The notes: generated from the sequence alone by a model not told the origin. DNA of 62,161 bases from DATNFP01 sp035606335 (GCA_035606335.1 DATNFP010000012.1:1-62161), one strand, 5' to 3'; shown: positions 26,604 to 35,890, numbered from the stretch's first letter. Translations and numbers: made by a program.

Positions 26604-27701
26604 ATGGCTTTACAAGCAGGTATAGTAGGACTGCCCAATGTGGGAAAATCAACTTTGTTTAATGCAGTGAGCAATAGCGCTAAAGCTCAAGCTTCGAACT
26701 ATCGCTTCTGTACTATAGAACCAAATGTGGGACAGGTGGATGTGCCGGATGAAAGATTGGGCAAACTGGCAGAGCTGGTAAATCCTCAAAAAATAGTACC
26801 TACTACAATAGAGTTTGTAGATATAGCAGGGCTTGTAAAAGGCGCCAGTAAGGGAGAAGGATTGGGAAATAAATTTCTGGCAAACATTCGCGAAGTGGAT
26901 GCTATTATCCATGTGATACGATGTTTTGAAGATGAAAACATCTTACGTGAAGAAGGCGAGATCAATCCAATTAGTGATAAAGAAATCATTGATACTGAAC
27001 TGCAGCTAAAAGACCTGGAAAGTGTAGAGAAGAAAATACAGCGTGTAGAAAAACAGATTAAGGCGGATCCAAAGATGAAACGCGCTTATGATGTTCTTGT
27101 ACAGTGCCAGGAGCATTTGGGAAAAGGGAAGAACATCCGCAGCATGCAACTGGAAGGCGAAGACCTGGAAGCTATTGCAGATCTATTCTTACTTACACAG
27201 AAACCTGTTTTGTATGTGGCTAATGTAGATGAAGCTGCTATCCTTACAGGAAATAAATATTCTGAAATACTTGTAAAATCTGCAACTGAAGAAGGCGCGC
27301 AAGTGATTGTGATGAATAATTCTATTGAGGCGCAGATATCTGAACTGGAAACCCAGGAAGACAAAGAATTATTTTTTAGCGAATATGGGCTCACAGAGCC
27401 GGGGCTTAACCGCTTGATACGCGCTGCATATCAATTACTGAATCTTATTACCTACTTCACAGCAGGTGTGCAGGAGGTGAGGGCATGGACGATACATCGT
27501 GGATGGAAAGCGCCACAGGCTGCAAGCGTGATACATACAGATTTTGAAAAAGGTTTTATTAAAGCTGAAACTATCGCTTATAAAGATTTTATACACTATG
27601 GCAGCGAGCAAGCCTGTCGTGAAAATGGTAAATTGCGCATAGAGGGTAAGGAATATATAGTGCAGGATGGTGATGTGCTGCATTTCAGGTTTAATGTATA
27701 A
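26604..27701 (+). CDS. ychF: Redox-regulated ATPase YchF
   Basis: A universally conserved Obg-related P-loop NTPase that binds the ribosome and hydrolyses ATP. The 365-aa protein has the Walker A motif GLPNVGKSTLFNA (residues 7-19), switch II DIAGLVKGASKGEGLGNKFL, and NVDE in the position of the G4 NKxD motif, which explains its ATP preference. A coiled helical insert (about 130-165) and a C-terminal TGS domain (GVQEVRAWTIHRG to the HFRFNV end) complete the fold. Its length is that of E. coli YchF. It stands alone on the plus strand. Confidence 0.97.
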   Translation: MALQAGIVGLPNVGKSTLFNAVSNSAKAQASNYRFCTIEPNVGQVDVPDERLGKLAELVNPQKIVPTTIEFVDIAGLVKGASKGEGLGNKFLANIREVDAIIHVIRCFEDENILREEGEINPISDKEIIDTELQLKDLESVEKKIQRVEKQIKADPKMKRAYDVLVQCQEHLGKGKNIRSMQLEGEDLEAIADLFLLTQKPVLYVANVDEAAILTGNKYSEILVKSATEEGAQVIVMNNSIEAQISELETQEDKELFFSEYGLTEPGLNRLIRAAYQLLNLITYFTAGVQEVRAWTIHRGWKAPQAASVIHTDFEKGFIKAETIAYKDFIHYGSEQACRENGKLRIEGKEYIVQDGDVLHFRFNV

Positions 27702-27767
27702 TGCAGTTTTTGCGTATAATTCTGTAATTAAATACTTCTTAACTTCACAACCTTATTTTTAAAACTG

Positions 27768-29060
27768 ATGAAATATCTACCAATTCCTTCTAAGCTATAC
27801 GAACAAAACAGGCAGCGCTTTATAAAACAAATGAAGCCTAATTCAATCGCCATTTTTGCCGGTAATCCTATTTTATCAACTAATGGTGATGCCATATATA
27901 CTTATCGTCCAAATTCAGACGTATTGTGGCTGTCTGGTATAGTGCAGGAAAAATCAATGGTGATATTGTATCCTAATAACCTTGATGAAAGTGCGCGTGA
28001 AGTATTAGTACTGCTAAGACCTAACGAACACCTGGAAAAATGGGAGGGCCATAAGCTGCGCATGGATGAGGCCACAGCCATATCCGGTATTAAAAATATA
28101 CAATGGGCAGATAGTATAGATGCTTTTCTACAAGTAATGATGCATCATGCAGATAATGTGTACCTGGACACAAATGAAAATGACCGCATGGACACTTCAT
28201 TATTCCGTCCAGACTTATTGTTTGTTCATGAATTTATGAAGCGTTATCCGTTGCATAAGTACGAGCGTTCCGCACGAATCATGAAAAATCTACGTTCTGT
28301 TAAAACAAAAGAAGAAATAGAAGTTACAAAACGCGCTATAGAAATAACAGAAAAGGCTTTTCGCAGGGTGATGCAATTTGTGAAGCCCGGTGTAATGGAA
28401 TATGAAATAGAGGCTGAAATAACACATGAGTTTTTGCGCAACCGCGCAACCCGCCATGCTTATGATGCCATTATAGCATCGGGTGACCGTGCGCGCGTGT
28501 TGCACTATGTAGAAAACAACCAGGAGTGTAAAGCTGGTGAGCTGATACTAATGGATTTTGGTGCAGAGTATGGCAATTACGCAGCAGACATGACGCGTAC
28601 CATACCTGTGAGCGGCAAGTTTACAAAAAGGCAAAAGGATGTATACAATGCAGTGCTTGATGTGCACAATTATGCTAAGGGTTTGCTAAAGCCGGGAATA
28701 ACAATTCTTGATTACACCAATAAAGTAAATATTGAAACCGAGAAACAATTGGTAAAGCTTGGCTTGATCAGCAAAACAGATATTAAAAATCAGGACCCCG
28801 CAAATCCTGCTTACCGTAAATATTTTTATCACGGCGTAACCCATCATCTCGGTATTGATGTGCATGATCTGGGCACCCGTAATGAGCCTATAAAAGAAGG
28901 CATGCTTTTTACGGTTGAGCCAGGCATCTACATAGAAGAAGAACAGATGGGCATCCGTATAGAAAACAATGTATGGATCACTAAGAGTGGAAATACAGAC
29001 CTGTTTAAAAGCGTTCCAATAACTGTGGAAGAAATAGAAGCGGGGATGAAAAAGAAATAG
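27768..29060 (+). CDS. pepP: Aminopeptidase P family Xaa-Pro peptidase
   Basis: A cytoplasmic metallopeptidase cleaving N-terminal residues before proline. The 430-aa protein has an N-terminal regulatory domain (about 1-170) and a C-terminal pita-bread fold. The five dinuclear-metal ligands can be placed at Asp263 (MDFGAEYGN), Asp274 (AADMTRT), His359 (GVTHHLGIDVHD), Glu384 (VEPGIYIE) and Glu399 (GIRIENNV). These match E. coli PepP in order and context. It follows ychF by 66 bases with no terminator between. Confidence 0.93.
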   Translation: MKYLPIPSKLYEQNRQRFIKQMKPNSIAIFAGNPILSTNGDAIYTYRPNSDVLWLSGIVQEKSMVILYPNNLDESAREVLVLLRPNEHLEKWEGHKLRMDEATAISGIKNIQWADSIDAFLQVMMHHADNVYLDTNENDRMDTSLFRPDLLFVHEFMKRYPLHKYERSARIMKNLRSVKTKEEIEVTKRAIEITEKAFRRVMQFVKPGVMEYEIEAEITHEFLRNRATRHAYDAIIASGDRARVLHYVENNQECKAGELILMDFGAEYGNYAADMTRTIPVSGKFTKRQKDVYNAVLDVHNYAKGLLKPGITILDYTNKVNIETEKQLVKLGLISKTDIKNQDPANPAYRKYFYHGVTHHLGIDVHDLGTRNEPIKEGMLFTVEPGIYIEEEQMGIRIENNVWITKSGNTDLFKSVPITVEEIEAGMKKK

Positions 29061-29096
29061 AGCAGATATTTAACTTCGAATACAAATTCAACTCCT

Positions 29097-30005
29097 ATGA
29101 AAAAATACTTGCCCTTTATCCTACTATTTGTTTTTACCAGCTCTCAGCTTTGGGCACAGGATACAGTAATGAACACCCCTAAGAAAAAAACAGGTCTTTT
29201 TTTGCGAGTTGGCCTTGGATACGCTTTTCCGCAGGCAGGCCAAACGATGGATGTAAACAGCAATCCTTATGCAGCCAAGATCAATTACAGCAACTTTGGC
29301 AGCAGCTATTCATTTAGCTTAAAGAAAGCATCCTTTTCGGCAGGTCTTCAGGGAATTGCAGGTGTCGGCTATATGGTTAATCAGCACATAGGTTTCCTGG
29401 TAGATGCAGCCATTGGTATTGCGCCTAAAAAATACACTACCACCGTAGACAGCCTGGAAATACAAGCAAACCCGGCAAATGAAACTGTGACACAACAAAC
29501 ACAAACGCCTGTATTTGTAATCCCTGCTTTGCTGTTGCAAACAGGAGGCACTCATTATAATCTTTATGTAAGAGCTGGCATAGTACTGCCTGCCAAAAGC
29601 AAAGTAATAGCGCATATAGACGATCAGCTTCTTAGCCCTGCAACATTTACATCGCCAATATCAGATAGCAATGTAAACACAATAAATCGCACATTAGAAA
29701 CTAAATCGAGCTTTTCACTAGGATTTAGCGGTGCTGCTGGCGTGAGCTATAACATCAACGACCAGTTTAAGTTGTGGGGGGAAATAAGCTTTGTGTCTTT
29801 ATCACTATATACAAAAGAGACAGACCTTACGGAGTTTAGTGTTAACGGTAGCAATATGCTGTTTAATGTTCCGCGCAGTGAGCTAAGTACTAAATACGGG
29901 AAAAGCGGCAACACTGTACCGACAAATAGCATTGGCACAGTGCCTGCCTATTCAATTCCATTTAGTAATGTCGGAATTAACATAGGTGTTTCATACCATT
30001 TTTAA
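29097..30005 (+). CDS. Outer-membrane beta-barrel protein, tandem copy 1
   Basis: A 302-aa exported protein with a signal peptide (about residues 1-21) and alternating strands typical of an OmpA/OprF-like or Bacteroidota porin-like barrel: LFLRVGLGYAFPQAGQ, VGYMVNQHIGFLVDAAIGI, ALLLQTGGTHYNLYVRAGI. It ends in an aromatic residue, SNVGINIGVSYHF, as outer-membrane barrels do for recognition by the Bam machinery. The next gene is a clear paralogue. The function is unknown. Confidence 0.82.
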   Translation: MKKYLPFILLFVFTSSQLWAQDTVMNTPKKKTGLFLRVGLGYAFPQAGQTMDVNSNPYAAKINYSNFGSSYSFSLKKASFSAGLQGIAGVGYMVNQHIGFLVDAAIGIAPKKYTTTVDSLEIQANPANETVTQQTQTPVFVIPALLLQTGGTHYNLYVRAGIVLPAKSKVIAHIDDQLLSPATFTSPISDSNVNTINRTLETKSSFSLGFSGAAGVSYNINDQFKLWGEISFVSLSLYTKETDLTEFSVNGSNMLFNVPRSELSTKYGKSGNTVPTNSIGTVPAYSIPFSNVGINIGVSYHF

Positions 30006-30066
30006 ATACTAAATTTTTTTTATTAAAACCCCTGTCTATTCCTATTTTCGTAGTTCAATAACTATT

Positions 30067-31017
30067 ATGAAAAGAGTTACCCTTATTACAATAGCCCTTT
30101 TAATATGCTTTTTTGTAAACACTAATGCACAAGGTTTGTATGTTCGTGGAGGAGTCGGCTATTCATTTCAGCTTGCCGGCCAAACAATAGATGGGAATGG
30201 GAATGTTTTAAATGGCTCTCTAAATAACTTTAAAAACGTATTTGGTGCTGATAGCTTTGCATTATATAATGTCAAAAAAGCATCTTTTTCTTCAGGCTTT
30301 CATGGCTACGTTAGTGTTGGTTACATGCTTAATAATCACATAGGTGTAGAATTGGGTGGAGATTTTGGCCTATCACTTACAAAATACACAGGCACATATG
30401 ATAATGTGCCGGGGATTGACACTATACCAAGTACAATAACTCAAAAACAATATGCACAAATTCCCATTGTATTAATGCCGATGTTAGTATTACAAACTGG
30501 AGGTACAAGAGTGAATCTATATGCCCGTGGAGGATTTGCTTTACCAATAAAAAGTAAAATGATTCAGGATATTTTATATGTCAATGAACCGGGAACCGGT
30601 GCGCAAATACCCATCGATGCCACATGGGAAATTAAAAACAGGTTTTCATTAGGTTTTACCGGGGCAATGGGTATAAAATATAATATTAGTAATCGCTCCA
30701 GCGTATTTGGCGAGGTAAGTATTTTATCATTATCACTATATCCTAAACAAGCTACTTTAACTAAGGTTACTGTTGACGGACAAGGAAATTATGCACAATA
30801 TTTTTATCTCCAGACAAAAAACTACGGAAATAAAGTAACCGTAATAAACAACTTCGGCACTGCTGCTTCAATTGATCAGCCTGAGTACTCTGTACCTTTC
30901 AGCAATATAGGGATCAATGTGGGCTATAGTTATACACTATTCAGCAAAAGACACAGGGACATTCCTGAAGAAAGATCACAGAACCAACGTAATAAAAAGC
31001 GTTCGTATTACAGATAA
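30067..31017 (+). CDS. Outer-membrane beta-barrel protein, tandem copy 2
   Basis: A 316-aa paralogue of the preceding gene with the same landmarks: signal peptide, YVRGGVGYSFQLAGQTIDGN, VGYMLNNHIGVELGGDFG, VLQTGGTRVNLYARGGFALP, EVSILSLSLYPK and PFSNIGINVGYSY. It differs by a charged extension of about 20 residues after the last strand (FSKRHRDIPEERSQNQ), so the barrel-terminal aromatic is internal. It overlaps the convergent DUF4293 gene by none, with 3 bases between. The tandem arrangement suggests a recent duplication. Confidence 0.82.
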   Translation: MKRVTLITIALLICFFVNTNAQGLYVRGGVGYSFQLAGQTIDGNGNVLNGSLNNFKNVFGADSFALYNVKKASFSSGFHGYVSVGYMLNNHIGVELGGDFGLSLTKYTGTYDNVPGIDTIPSTITQKQYAQIPIVLMPMLVLQTGGTRVNLYARGGFALPIKSKMIQDILYVNEPGTGAQIPIDATWEIKNRFSLGFTGAMGIKYNISNRSSVFGEVSILSLSLYPKQATLTKVTVDGQGNYAQYFYLQTKNYGNKVTVINNFGTAASIDQPEYSVPFSNIGINVGYSYTLFSKRHRDIPEERSQNQRNKKRSYYR

Positions 31018-31020
31018 TTT

Positions 31021-31458
31021 CTACCGCAATCTATCAAGCGATTTTACCAGCTTCTCATCTTTTCTTATACCCCGCATAGCCATAAATAGAAAGATGATAG
31101 ATATCACAGGCAATACTGCACCTACCCAATAAGTATGGTCTGTAGCAGTAGCATTTTTATTATTAAAGCTGGTAATCTTCCACATCATTAGCGCTATAAA
31201 CACGATATTCAGTAATATGCTTAATACAGCCAGGCCCCTTTGCTGTTTGCGGTTTTTAAACAGGAAAATATCGATGAAAGGAAGTACGGCAGTCACTAAA
31301 GCAACCAATAATAACAGGTAATCATTGCCGACCCTGACACTCATAACAGTGTCGGCATTATTGACCATGACATGCACCCTGTATAGGTCAAAATAAAACA
31401 AACAGACACTCAGTAATGAAGCGACGAGCAACCAGATGGTTTGTTTACGTTGTATCAT
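31021..31458 (-). CDS. DUF4293 membrane protein
   Basis: A 145-aa inner-membrane protein with four predicted helices: TIWLLVASLLSVCLFYF near residue 7, LLLLVALVTAVLPFIDIFLF near 47, LAVLSILLNIVFIALMMW near 76 and VGAVLPVISIIFLFMAM near 112. It begins MIQRKQTIWL and ends KLVKSLDRLR, both features of the Bacteroidota-specific DUF4293 family. No function is known. It is the last gene before convergence with the barrel genes and may be co-transcribed with serS, whose stop lies 56 bases upstream. Confidence 0.87.
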   Translation of the reverse strand: MIQRKQTIWLLVASLLSVCLFYFDLYRVHVMVNNADTVMSVRVGNDYLLLLVALVTAVLPFIDIFLFKNRKQQRGLAVLSILLNIVFIALMMWKITSFNNKNATATDHTYWVGAVLPVISIIFLFMAMRGIRKDEKLVKSLDRLR

Positions 31459-31514
31459 GAGAAACAGATATTAAAAGTGCACAATAATTATAATCCTAAA
31501 TTAAAAACTACTTA

Positions 31515-32786
31515 TTAATTTATCATTGCTTTTCCAAAATAGGACTGCAATGCCTTAGGTATATGGATACCTTCAGGAGTTTGGTTATTCTCCAGCAAAC
31601 AAGCCATAATACGTGGTAAGGCAAGTGAACTACCATTAAGAGAATGCAGCAACTGGGTTTTACCATTAGTATCCTTAAACCGTATTTTCATACGATTAGT
31701 CTGGAATACCTCAAAATTAGATACAGAACTAACTTCCAGCCACCGTTCCTGTGCTGCACTATACACTTCAAAATCGTAAGTGAGGGCAGAAGCAAAGCTC
31801 ATATCGCCACCGCACAATCTTAAGATACGATATGGCAATCCTAAAGATTGAACCAATTTTTCTACATGTGCTACCATTTCTTCATGTGCCTGGTAGCTAT
31901 ATTCGGGATGGGTGAGCTGTACTATTTCTACCTTATCAAATTGATGAACGCGATTTAATCCACGCACATCCTTACCATAAGAACCAGCTTCTCGGCGAAA
32001 GCACGGTGAGTATGCAGTCATTTTTACAGGTAATTCATACTCGGTCAGTATTGTATCTCTGTAAATATTTGTAACAGGTACTTCTGCAGTAGGTATCAGA
32101 TAAAAACCATCAACAGTGACATGATACATTTGTCCTTCTTTATCCGGCAATTGGCCTGTACCATAAGCAGATGTTTCATTCACCATATAGGGTGGAGAAT
32201 ATTCAGTATAACCTGCATCAATATTATAATTCAGGAAATATTGTATCAACGCCCTTTGCAGCCTGGCGCCCTGTCCCGTATAAACAGGGAAGCCACTACC
32301 CGTGATCTTATTACCGAGCTCAAAATCTATAAGACCATATTTAGCTGTAAGTTCCCAATGTGGTAGTTTTTGCGCGGTAAGGTCGGGTATGTTTCCACCT
32401 TTTCGTACCACTTCATTGTCTTCGGGTGTTTTGCCCGCAGGTACGCTATTATGCGGCAGGTTAGGTAAACGAACTAATGTGTCGTGCAATTCAGTTTCAA
32501 GCTCACCAAGCCTTTGGGCTATTTCTTTTGCTTGCTCTTTATGCTGAGCCACCTGTGCCTTCAGTTGATCTGCTTCTTCTTTATTGCCTTTCGCCATCAA
32601 CTGGCCAATATTTTTTGATGCAGCATTTACAGCAGCAGCAAGATTATCGTTTTCAGTCTGCAACTGGCGACGTTTCTCATCCAGTTGAATTATTTTATCA
32701 ACGAGTTCAGATTCCTTAAAGTTCTTTTTTTTAAGTCCCTCCAGTATTAGTTCCTTATTCTGCCGGAATAAATTTATGGGCAACAT
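31515..32786 (-). CDS. serS: Serine-tRNA ligase
   Basis: Class II aminoacyl-tRNA synthetase charging tRNA-Ser. At 423 aa it is full length. It has the N-terminal two-helix coiled-coil tRNA-binding arm (about residues 28-105) and the class II core with motif 2 (MTAYSPCFRREAGSYGKDVRG) and motif 3 (LHSLNGSSLALPRIMACLLEN). It starts MLPINLFRQNKELILEGLKK, as usual. A perfect TATATTTG element lies 18 bases upstream of the ATG, giving a very short leader. Confidence 0.97.
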   Translation of the reverse strand: MLPINLFRQNKELILEGLKKKNFKESELVDKIIQLDEKRRQLQTENDNLAAAVNAASKNIGQLMAKGNKEEADQLKAQVAQHKEQAKEIAQRLGELETELHDTLVRLPNLPHNSVPAGKTPEDNEVVRKGGNIPDLTAQKLPHWELTAKYGLIDFELGNKITGSGFPVYTGQGARLQRALIQYFLNYNIDAGYTEYSPPYMVNETSAYGTGQLPDKEGQMYHVTVDGFYLIPTAEVPVTNIYRDTILTEYELPVKMTAYSPCFRREAGSYGKDVRGLNRVHQFDKVEIVQLTHPEYSYQAHEEMVAHVEKLVQSLGLPYRILRLCGGDMSFASALTYDFEVYSAAQERWLEVSSVSNFEVFQTNRMKIRFKDTNGKTQLLHSLNGSSLALPRIMACLLENNQTPEGIHIPKALQSYFGKAMIN

Positions 32787-32803
32787 AGCTCTTAATTGTG
32801 GGG

Positions 32804-32811
32804 CAAATATA
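32804..32811 (-). promoter_or_regulatory. Candidate serS promoter (-7 element)
   Basis: Minus-strand TATATTTG matches TAnnTTTG. It is followed by CCCC and the ATG 18 bases downstream. The site lies just after the moxR terminator, so serS has its own promoter. Confidence 0.5.
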
Positions 32812-32839
32812 GCGAATGTGATGACTATTGACCATAATG

Positions 32840-32866
32840 AAAAACCCGGAATTTATCCGGGTTTTA
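32840..32866 (-). terminator. Terminator after moxR
   Basis: AACCCGGA and TCCGGGTT arms around ATTTA, with A runs on one side and T runs on the other, so it can act in both directions. It sits 25 bases beyond the moxR stop. Confidence 0.8.
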
Positions 32867-32890
32867 AAAAAGGTTAGTTACAAGTATTTA

Positions 32891-33895
32891 TTATGGTACT
32901 TCCACTACATTCAATATATCATTGAGTATTTGCTCGCTGGTTATGTTTTCAGCTTCAGCCTCGTATGTGATGCCAATCCTGTGGCGCATTACATCATGGC
33001 AAACAGCTCTTATATCTTCTGGTATCACATAACCACGACGTTTTATGAAGGCATATGATTTTGCTGCTAATGCAAGGCTTATGCTTGCACGTGGCGATGC
33101 GCCATAGCTGATCAATGGCTTTAGCTTATTCAGCTTATATTCTTCAGGAAAACGCGTTGCAAATACAATGTCCAGTATATATTGCTCTATTTTTTCGTCC
33201 ATATACACTTCACGTACCAAGTGCCTTGCCTGCAATATGTCGTCGGTGGTTACAACAGGGTTAATTTTCGCCAATCCCTGTGGGTTCAGATTGTAACGGA
33301 TGATGCTACGCTCTTCTTCCTTTTGAGGATAGGTGATAACTACTTTGAGCATAAATCTGTCCACCTGCGCTTCAGGCAGCTCATAAGTTCCTTCTTGTTC
33401 AATAGGATTTTGTGTAGCCAGTACCAGGAAAGGCTCATCAAGCTTATATGTACTATCACCGATAGTAACCTGGCGTTCCTGCATAGCTTCAAGTAACGCA
33501 CTCTGTACTTTAGCAGGGGCACGGTTTATTTCATCAGCAAGTATAAAATTGGCAAATATTGGACCTTTACGCACTGCAAATTCGTGCGCCTGGGGGTTAT
33601 ACACCATAGTACCCAATAAATCGGCAGGTAGCAGATCAGGGGTGAACTGGATGCGGGAAAAACGGGCATGTATTGCAGAAGCCAATGATTTTATGGCAAG
33701 GGTTTTGGCCAGACCCGGTACGCCTTCCAATAAAACGTGGCCGTTCGCCAGCAAACCGATAAGCAAGCGCTCTACCATATGTTTCTGACCAACCACTACT
33801 TTGTTGAGTTCCATAGTCAGCAAATCAATAAAGGCGCTTTGCTGGTGGATGCGTTCGTTTAATTCGCGTATGTCAACCTGAGAAGTTATTTCCAT
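32891..33895 (-). CDS. MoxR-family AAA+ ATPase
   Basis: A 334-aa cytoplasmic AAA+ chaperone-like ATPase. Walker A is GVPGLAKT (about residues 59-66), Walker B is LADEINRAP, and the sensor region reads FLVLATQNPIEQEGTYELPEAQ. The C-terminal lid runs from about residue 230. MoxR proteins usually work with VWA-domain partners; the VWA-family gene at the window start is 32 kb away, and no Bat or DUF58 genes are adjacent here. It is transcribed alone, between its own -7 element (33921-33928) and a terminator. Confidence 0.94.
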   Translation of the reverse strand: MEITSQVDIRELNERIHQQSAFIDLLTMELNKVVVGQKHMVERLLIGLLANGHVLLEGVPGLAKTLAIKSLASAIHARFSRIQFTPDLLPADLLGTMVYNPQAHEFAVRKGPIFANFILADEINRAPAKVQSALLEAMQERQVTIGDSTYKLDEPFLVLATQNPIEQEGTYELPEAQVDRFMLKVVITYPQKEEERSIIRYNLNPQGLAKINPVVTTDDILQARHLVREVYMDEKIEQYILDIVFATRFPEEYKLNKLKPLISYGASPRASISLALAAKSYAFIKRRGYVIPEDIRAVCHDVMRHRIGITYEAEAENITSEQILNDILNVVEVP

Positions 33896-33920
33896 AGCTA
33901 TTGAAGTAAAAATTTATGGT

Positions 33921-33928
33921 CAAATTTA
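33921..33928 (-). promoter_or_regulatory. Candidate moxR promoter (-7 element)
   Basis: Minus-strand TAAATTTG, an exact TAnnTTTG match, 26 bases upstream of the moxR ATG. An inverted repeat TTATGGTC...GACCATAA spans it (about 33914-33952). Confidence 0.45.
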
Positions 33929-34058
33929 TCAACTAAAATACATAGACCATAACATAATACAGGATTTAACTTTTTTTAAAATATTACAGGTTTATAGATT
34001 TAGCAATATAAAGCTGTAAAGCTCTATTTTCGCAGCAAATAATCATCCAAAGAGAAGA

Positions 34059-34385
34059 ATGGAAAATTTTGATGAACGCTGGAAAAACATAGAAAATACA
34101 TTGCAGGAACGCTTTGGCAAAATACCCGATATGGAAGGCATTTTATTCCTTATTGGTATTAATGAGTTGGGAAATGTACCCAGGAGAAAATTCTCAAAAG
34201 AGCAGAAACAAGACCTGATGCATATAGCTGTTTGCACTTTATTGAGCCAGTTAGGATACTATACCCTTATAGGCCGCGATGGTGATGGATGGCCGCATTT
34301 TGAGAAAATAGAAGGGGTACCTGTTACCGGCATGCAGGAACAGGAGCGGATGCTAAAAGAGTGTGTGATAAGGTATTTTGAATAA
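34059..34385 (+). CDS. Conserved hypothetical protein
   Basis: A 108-aa soluble, mainly helical protein. It begins MENFDERWKNIENTLQERFG and has characteristic blocks GILFLIGINELG, KQDLMHIAVCTLLSQLGYYTL and GRDGDGWPHFEKIEGVP. I recognise the pattern as a short Bacteroidota-wide family without known function (often annotated only as hypothetical). There is no signal peptide or membrane helix. It is a single-gene unit ending in a strong bidirectional terminator. Confidence 0.8.
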   Translation: MENFDERWKNIENTLQERFGKIPDMEGILFLIGINELGNVPRRKFSKEQKQDLMHIAVCTLLSQLGYYTLIGRDGDGWPHFEKIEGVPVTGMQEQERMLKECVIRYFE

Positions 34386-34417
34386 AAAGGGGCTGCTTAA
34401 TCAAGCAGCCCCTTTTT
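34384..34417 (+). terminator. Bidirectional terminator
   Basis: AAAAAGGGGCTGC pairs perfectly with GCAGCCCCTTTTT around TTAATCAA. It serves the gene at 34059 on the plus strand and the convergent T9SS cargo gene at 34434 on the minus strand. Confidence 0.9.
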
Positions 34418-34433
34418 AAAATAATATTAGCCA

Positions 34434-35786
34434 TTATCTGACTATAGTAAGCTTTTGTGTGCTAATACCTTTACTGGTTAGGATTTTGACATTATACAAG
34501 CCAGCAGCAAGATCAGCCGTAGAAATCTGTAATTTCTGATTTCCTTTTTGCAAATATTGGTTTACGCCAATATTCATTTCTTTACCATTCATGTCATATA
34601 CTTTCACTATAACATTTGAAGGTTCATCTAAAGTAAATTGAATATTTGCAAGGTTTGTTGCCGGGTTGGGGCTTATAACTATGCCATCTATTTGGCTCTT
34701 TGTATTGGCAATTGCTTGATTTTCATTGTTTGATGCTATTCTGCAGCCTGTACAAGTACCATCAGCGGCTACTGTAATGTTTTTCGAAGTAGTACAGGAA
34801 TGTCCATTTTGATCAGCAACCTTAAGAGTCATTGAATAAGTTCCAGGAGTTAAGGTAGTAGAGTATGAACCGGCTGTTGTGACAGGAGGACGTCCAGCTA
34901 CTTGCCACGTATATGACCCGGTAGTAAAACTTAAATTTGGATTAAATTGATAAGTATTAGAGTAGGGAGGACAGCAACTCACAAGCGTAGCCATGCCATG
35001 AAATGTCGCATCACAGGGAACGTCAATCTCTACATAGTCTATTACAGATTCCGACTCTGTATAGCAACCACAAGGATCGCCGGGGCCACTTATTAATGGT
35101 GAATTTATATATGTAGAAAATGCAAATTGAGAAACACTTGAAGATGGCATGAATGATGATGCATAATCAATTGTGCTACCTGACGCAGCTATATTATATG
35201 CTCCAGCGCGTTGAATTGTAACAGGTACAGTAAGTCCTGTTATTGGATCTTTTGTCCATCTTGGACTATTTACAGTGGCGGGAGTAGTCGGATGCTGTGG
35301 ATCGGCTTCTAAAGTAGCATCCTGACAATTGTCGGGATCGTTGTCGCAACTCCATTGGAAATCAGGACTTAATTGTGAAGCAGCATATACCAGCATTTGC
35401 GTGTTATAATGCATTAATCCACCAAATCCGCCACCTGATAGGTTGTTTACTCCAATATGAATAGTATAAGTATGCAGCACATCAAAAGTGAAATTGGTAT
35501 ATAATCCCTCAGAACCACTTACATTATCTGCGTGCAATCCAAGAAAACCAGTTCCACCTGAATGATCAGGCGAACCTATTCGATACCATTCAGCACCTGC
35601 ACCTGGGCACGGATAAGTTGATGAAGGGTTTACACATAGATGTTGATAGGTTCCACATATACCACCGGTGCAAGACATATCGCCCACCCATCCATTAAAG
35701 TCGGAGCGCCATACTAAGTTAGTAGTCTGTGAAAACGTTTGCAAAGCTGCAAATGAGGCAATTAATAATAAGCTAATCTTTTTCAT
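34434..35786 (-). CDS. Secreted Cys-rich protein with T9SS sorting domain
   Basis: A 450-aa protein with a signal peptide at residues 1-19. The Cys-rich N-terminal domain (CTGGICGTYQHLCVNP; CDNDPDNCQDA; DPCGCYTESES) resembles a carbohydrate-binding or jelly-roll domain. An Ig/PKD-like segment covers about 280-345 (SYTWQVAGRPPVTTAGSYSTT). The C-terminal type A sorting domain covers about 370-450 (IVISPNPATNLANIQFTL; YDMNGKEMN; LAAGLYNVKILTSKG). It is probably exported by T9SS to the surface or medium. It diverges from the T9SS cargo gene at 35983, and the shared upstream region holds three 21-base-spaced repeats. Confidence 0.85.
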   Translation of the reverse strand: MKKISLLLIASFAALQTFSQTTNLVWRSDFNGWVGDMSCTGGICGTYQHLCVNPSSTYPCPGAGAEWYRIGSPDHSGGTGFLGLHADNVSGSEGLYTNFTFDVLHTYTIHIGVNNLSGGGFGGLMHYNTQMLVYAASQLSPDFQWSCDNDPDNCQDATLEADPQHPTTPATVNSPRWTKDPITGLTVPVTIQRAGAYNIAASGSTIDYASSFMPSSSVSQFAFSTYINSPLISGPGDPCGCYTESESVIDYVEIDVPCDATFHGMATLVSCCPPYSNTYQFNPNLSFTTGSYTWQVAGRPPVTTAGSYSTTLTPGTYSMTLKVADQNGHSCTTSKNITVAADGTCTGCRIASNNENQAIANTKSQIDGIVISPNPATNLANIQFTLDEPSNVIVKVYDMNGKEMNIGVNQYLQKGNQKLQISTADLAAGLYNVKILTSKGISTQKLTIVR

Positions 35787-35834
35787 AAGGTTTTAAATTT
35801 CATTCAAGATAGATTCATTATATAAAGAAAAATT

Positions 35835-35890
35835 TGTCATTCACCGAACTGCCGGTTTCATCCAACGAAATGCGGTTTTCATCCGACGAA
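35835..35890 (+). promoter_or_regulatory. Three direct repeats at 21-base steps between divergent T9SS cargo genes
   Basis: TTTCATCCAACGAA (35856-35869) and TTTCATCCGACGAA (35877-35890) are 13 of 14 identical and exactly 21 bases apart. A weaker third unit TGTCATTCACCGAA (35835-35848, 11 of 14) lies another 21 bases upstream. The two-turn phasing fits cooperative binding of a regulator controlling one or both cargo genes. Confidence 0.6.

Noticed and set aside
29319..29615. 98-codon antisense frame within the first barrel gene
   Set aside because: It lies fully inside a well-supported plus-strand gene with normal codon use and has no domain features.
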